6,605 nucleotides of DNA from an uncultured Candidatus Melainabacteria bacterium. Its GTDB lineage: Bacteria > Cyanobacteriota > Vampirovibrionia > Gastranaerophilales > Gastranaerophilaceae. Each line of letters starts with the position of its first letter. Position 1 is the stretch's first letter. Positions 5,446 to 6,605 of this stretch are shown in pieces. The notes under the pieces were generated by a model. That model did not search any database. It was not told the DNA's origin and saw nothing but the letters and a program-made list of their open reading frames with translations. Location of the stretch: positions 1 to 6,605 of the forward strand of contig CAKVGW010000075.1 of the NCBI GenBank assembly GCA_934747325.1. The letters are read 5' to 3'. The position numbers and the translations under genes are program-made.

Positions 5446-5639
5446 TATTTATCCAAGCCGGAGTGCGGGAAATAGCATAAGATAGTCGCCTAACAAGTTT
5501 TTTACGGCAAGAAACTTAGTGACTGCACCAACGTTTATCACAAACAGAGGGTAAAAAATTTAGGAAAGACGCTTTGTTAGGAACCAAACGAGAACAAAGT
5601 GAAACCGTAGGGAGGATTTTTATAGTAGCAATACAGAAT
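5434..5639 (+). ncRNA. Unassigned structured RNA or 5' leader upstream of a lytic transglycosylase gene
   Basis: This element fills most of the 330-nt gap between the STAS-like gene and the transglycosylase gene; no ORF is visible in it. ATTCTGTAT (5434-5442) pairs perfectly with ATACAGAAT (5631-5639), and ATCC (5451-5454) with GGAT (5614-5617), closing about 206 nt. Inside, CCTAACAA (5489-5496) pairs with TTGTTAGG (5574-5581) and TTTTTTAC (5498-5505) with GTAAAAAA (5551-5558), forming a long interrupted helix. Competing pairings are AAGTTT/AAACTT (5495-5500/5512-5517), AGTC/GACT (5484-5487/5521-5524) and CTTTGTT/AACAAAG (5572-5578/5593-5599), with TACGG (5503-5507) able to reach CCGTA (5605-5609) as a pseudoknot. 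The right end is 30 nt before ATG 5670 and the ribosome site is outside the fold. It may be a riboswitch-like leader, a stand-alone RNA (6S-like size and shape), or less likely a small terminal-inverted-repeat element. I recognise no known class from conserved bases. Confidence 0.5.
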
Positions 5640-5669
5640 CCAATTTACTAATATAATAAGAGGATTTCA

Positions 5670-6293
5670 ATGATTAGAAAGACAGTCTTAACAACTATGG
5701 CATTGCTTAGTTTGCTATGCGTTAGGGTGCAAGCTGCTCCAACTCAAGACGTAATTAAAGAAACCATTGTAAAACATTCAATCGAAATGAATGTTGACCC
5801 AGCGTTAGCTTTAAGTATCGCCAAAAAAGAATCCGGCTTTAGACACGAACTAAAAAGCCCCTATGGTGCGGTAGGTGTATTCCAACTGCTCCCATCAACA
5901 GCACAAAGAATGGGTTTTAACCCTTATTACTTAAGCGAAAACATCAAGGCAGGCTTGACTTATTACAAGATGATGTACAAGATGTTTGGCTCAACAGAAT
6001 TAGCTTTGGCAGCATATAATGCAGGCCCCGGCAATGTTAAAAAATTCGGTGGTTCAATTCCTCCTTATGGAGAAACCAGAAGATTTGTAAATCAGATTAT
6101 GGCTGATTACAATCAACAAAAATTAAATCCTGATCCGGCAATTGCAAAAGTTAAACATGCTCATGCTCCGATTACTCCAAAGGTAGCAAAAGTATCAGGC
6201 GAAGTTAAACATGCTCCTAAAGCAATTGAACTTCCAAACTTGAGAGAAATTCCTGAAGTAAGACATTCAGAGCCGGCAATGGAAATTTTGTAA
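5670..6293 (+). CDS. Secreted lytic transglycosylase (SLT family 1) with a basic tail
   Basis: A 207-residue peptidoglycan lytic transglycosylase, which cuts the MurNAc-GlcNAc bond to form 1,6-anhydroMurNAc ends. Residues 1-22 are a signal peptide (positive MIRK, hydrophobic 5-18, likely cut after VQA). The SLT domain covers about 26-147: catalytic Glu is E54 in AKKESGF, followed by GAVGVFQLLPSTA (66-78, family G-x-x-G-x-x-Q-x-x-P-x-T-A), NIKAGLTYYKMM (91-102), ALAAYNAGPGNVKKFGG (112-128) and PPYGETRRFVNQI (131-143). All core motifs are intact. The tail (151-207) is low-complexity, rich in Lys, His, Ala and Pro, with VKHA twice (161-164, 179-182); it may contact the wall or be a linker. No lipobox is present, so it is probably periplasmic. 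ATG 5670 has AAGAGGA (5658-5664) in front. The structured leader upstream probably controls it, and a terminator follows. Confidence 0.94.
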   Translation: MIRKTVLTTMALLSLLCVRVQAAPTQDVIKETIVKHSIEMNVDPALALSIAKKESGFRHELKSPYGAVGVFQLLPSTAQRMGFNPYYLSENIKAGLTYYKMMYKMFGSTELALAAYNAGPGNVKKFGGSIPPYGETRRFVNQIMADYNQQKLNPDPAIAKVKHAHAPITPKVAKVSGEVKHAPKAIELPNLREIPEVRHSEPAMEIL

Positions 6294-6310
6294 AAACTAA
6301 AAAATGATTT

Positions 6311-6356
6311 AAAAACACTGACTATAGTTACTTGCTGTAGTCAGTGTTTTTGTTTT
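6311..6356 (+). terminator. Strong intrinsic terminator after the transglycosylase gene
   Basis: AAAAACACTGACTATAG (6311-6327) pairs with 6335-6351 over 17 positions with one G-T pair, around the 7-nt loop TTACTTG, and runs into TTTTTGTTTT. It starts 18 nt after the stop codon. The A-run on the left arm means it could also act on minus-strand transcripts. Confidence 0.93.
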
Positions 6357-6470
6357 GAATGTATTTTGTAACAAATTGTAAATGTTTACTCCAAAACCCT
6401 AAAGTTTTTCAAAAAAATGCCGATATACAAAATGTAGGTAATACAAAATAAAAAATAAGGAGTAATCGAT

Positions 6471-6599
6471 ATGTACGCAATGTGGCCAGGATGTTACAGT
6501 TTTAGAGATGAAATTAAAATGTTCGCATTATGGTTAAAAGAACAATTAGATTCTCTTATGTTAAAGATTTACGAAATTGACCGTGCAATGAATGGTTAA
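6471..6599 (+). CDS. 42-residue microprotein, unknown function
   Basis: A complete small ORF starting at ATG 6471, with a near-perfect ribosome site AAGGAG (6457-6462) 8 nt upstream, and ending at TAA 6597-6599. The protein begins MYAMWPGCYSFRDEIKMFAL and ends KIYEIDRAMNG. Residues 11-40 look like one amphipathic helix with regularly spaced Leu, Ile, Met and Phe between Lys, Glu and Asp; two Trp, two Tyr and one Cys are unusual for such a short sequence. No membrane segment long and hydrophobic enough is seen, and no signal peptide. It follows a terminator, so it needs its own promoter; TATACA (6424-6429) is a possible -10 but no good -35 is placed. I recognise no family. It could be a small regulatory or complex subunit protein, or the first gene of a unit beyond the window. 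Confidence 0.6.
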   Translation: MYAMWPGCYSFRDEIKMFALWLKEQLDSLMLKIYEIDRAMNG

Positions 6600-6605
6600 T
6601 TCAGA

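Noticed and set aside
5463..5490. Group I intron-like strings (TGCGGGAAA and AAGATAGTC)
   Set aside because: They are in the wrong order and spacing for the P/Q/R/S core elements, no exon context is interrupted, and the remaining core is missing.
5455..5620. Possible c-di-AMP (ydaO/yuaA) riboswitch because a cell-wall hydrolase gene follows
   Set aside because: The expected conserved blocks (GGGGGACCC, GAATCC repeats, CCGAATCCGTCAGCTAACCTCG-like 3' segment) are not visible, so only a generic structured RNA is called.
5434..5639. Miniature inverted-repeat transposable element
   Set aside because: The ends form a 9-bp inverted repeat, but no target-site duplication is visible, and internal nested complementarities fit a folded RNA better. 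Kept only as an alternative.
5684..5720. Lipoprotein signal (LSLLC) in the transglycosylase
   Set aside because: The residues before the Cys (S-L-L) do not fit the lipobox, which needs a small residue at -1; a standard cleavage site after VQA fits.
1..6605. CRISPR array, tRNA or rRNA genes
   Set aside because: No regularly spaced repeats, no cloverleaf with TTCGANTC-type loop, and no ribosomal RNA sequence were seen on either strand.

Overview
The window is AT-rich (roughly one third G+C by eye) and reads as bacterial chromosome rather than phage or plasmid. KdsB and LpxK are both present, so the host makes Kdo and lipid A and therefore has an outer membrane. Base composition, purine-rich ribosome sites and many TATAAT-like boxes would fit a gut cyanobacterial relative (Melainabacteria/Vampirovibrionia, Gastranaerophilales type). 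That assignment is an inference; other AT-rich Gram-negative lineages are possible.

Layout: 1-195 is the 3' end of an endonuclease III gene. 228-842 encodes a small zinc-ribbon membrane protein with its own extended -10 promoter. It converges with, and overlaps by 4 nt, a minus-strand gene (839-1204) for a small protein whose last helix resembles the C-terminal helix of flagellar rod/hook proteins. From the divergent region at 1205-1368 a six-repeat TPR protein (1369-2142) is read rightwards. A SAM-dependent methyltransferase (2198-3064) follows with its own promoter. Next come kdsB (3130-3870) and lpxK (3867-4931), which overlap by 4 nt and form an LPS pair: KdsB activates Kdo as CMP-Kdo, and LpxK adds the 4'-phosphate to the lipid A precursor that receives Kdo. 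lpxK carries an in-frame, GC-rich, hairpin-forming insertion that looks like a mobile repeat. A STAS-like protein without a recognisable phospho-serine site (5010-5339) is expressed from a promoter so close that its mRNA is leaderless or nearly so.

The 330-nt gap at 5340-5669 is the most interesting part. About 206 nt (5434-5639) is closed by a 9-bp end helix and contains several further perfect complementarities, some mutually exclusive. I read it as a structured RNA: either the 5' leader (possible riboswitch) of the lytic transglycosylase gene just downstream (5670-6293) or a stand-alone small RNA. I could not match it to a known RNA class. The transglycosylase is secreted, cuts peptidoglycan, and ends at a strong intrinsic terminator (6311-6356). 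A 42-codon microprotein gene with a near-ideal ribosome site (6471-6599) closes the window.

Functionally, the central and right parts concern the cell envelope (lipid A/Kdo synthesis, peptidoglycan remodelling, a membrane protein). The left edge is DNA repair, and the TPR, methyltransferase and STAS genes have no assignable pathway.
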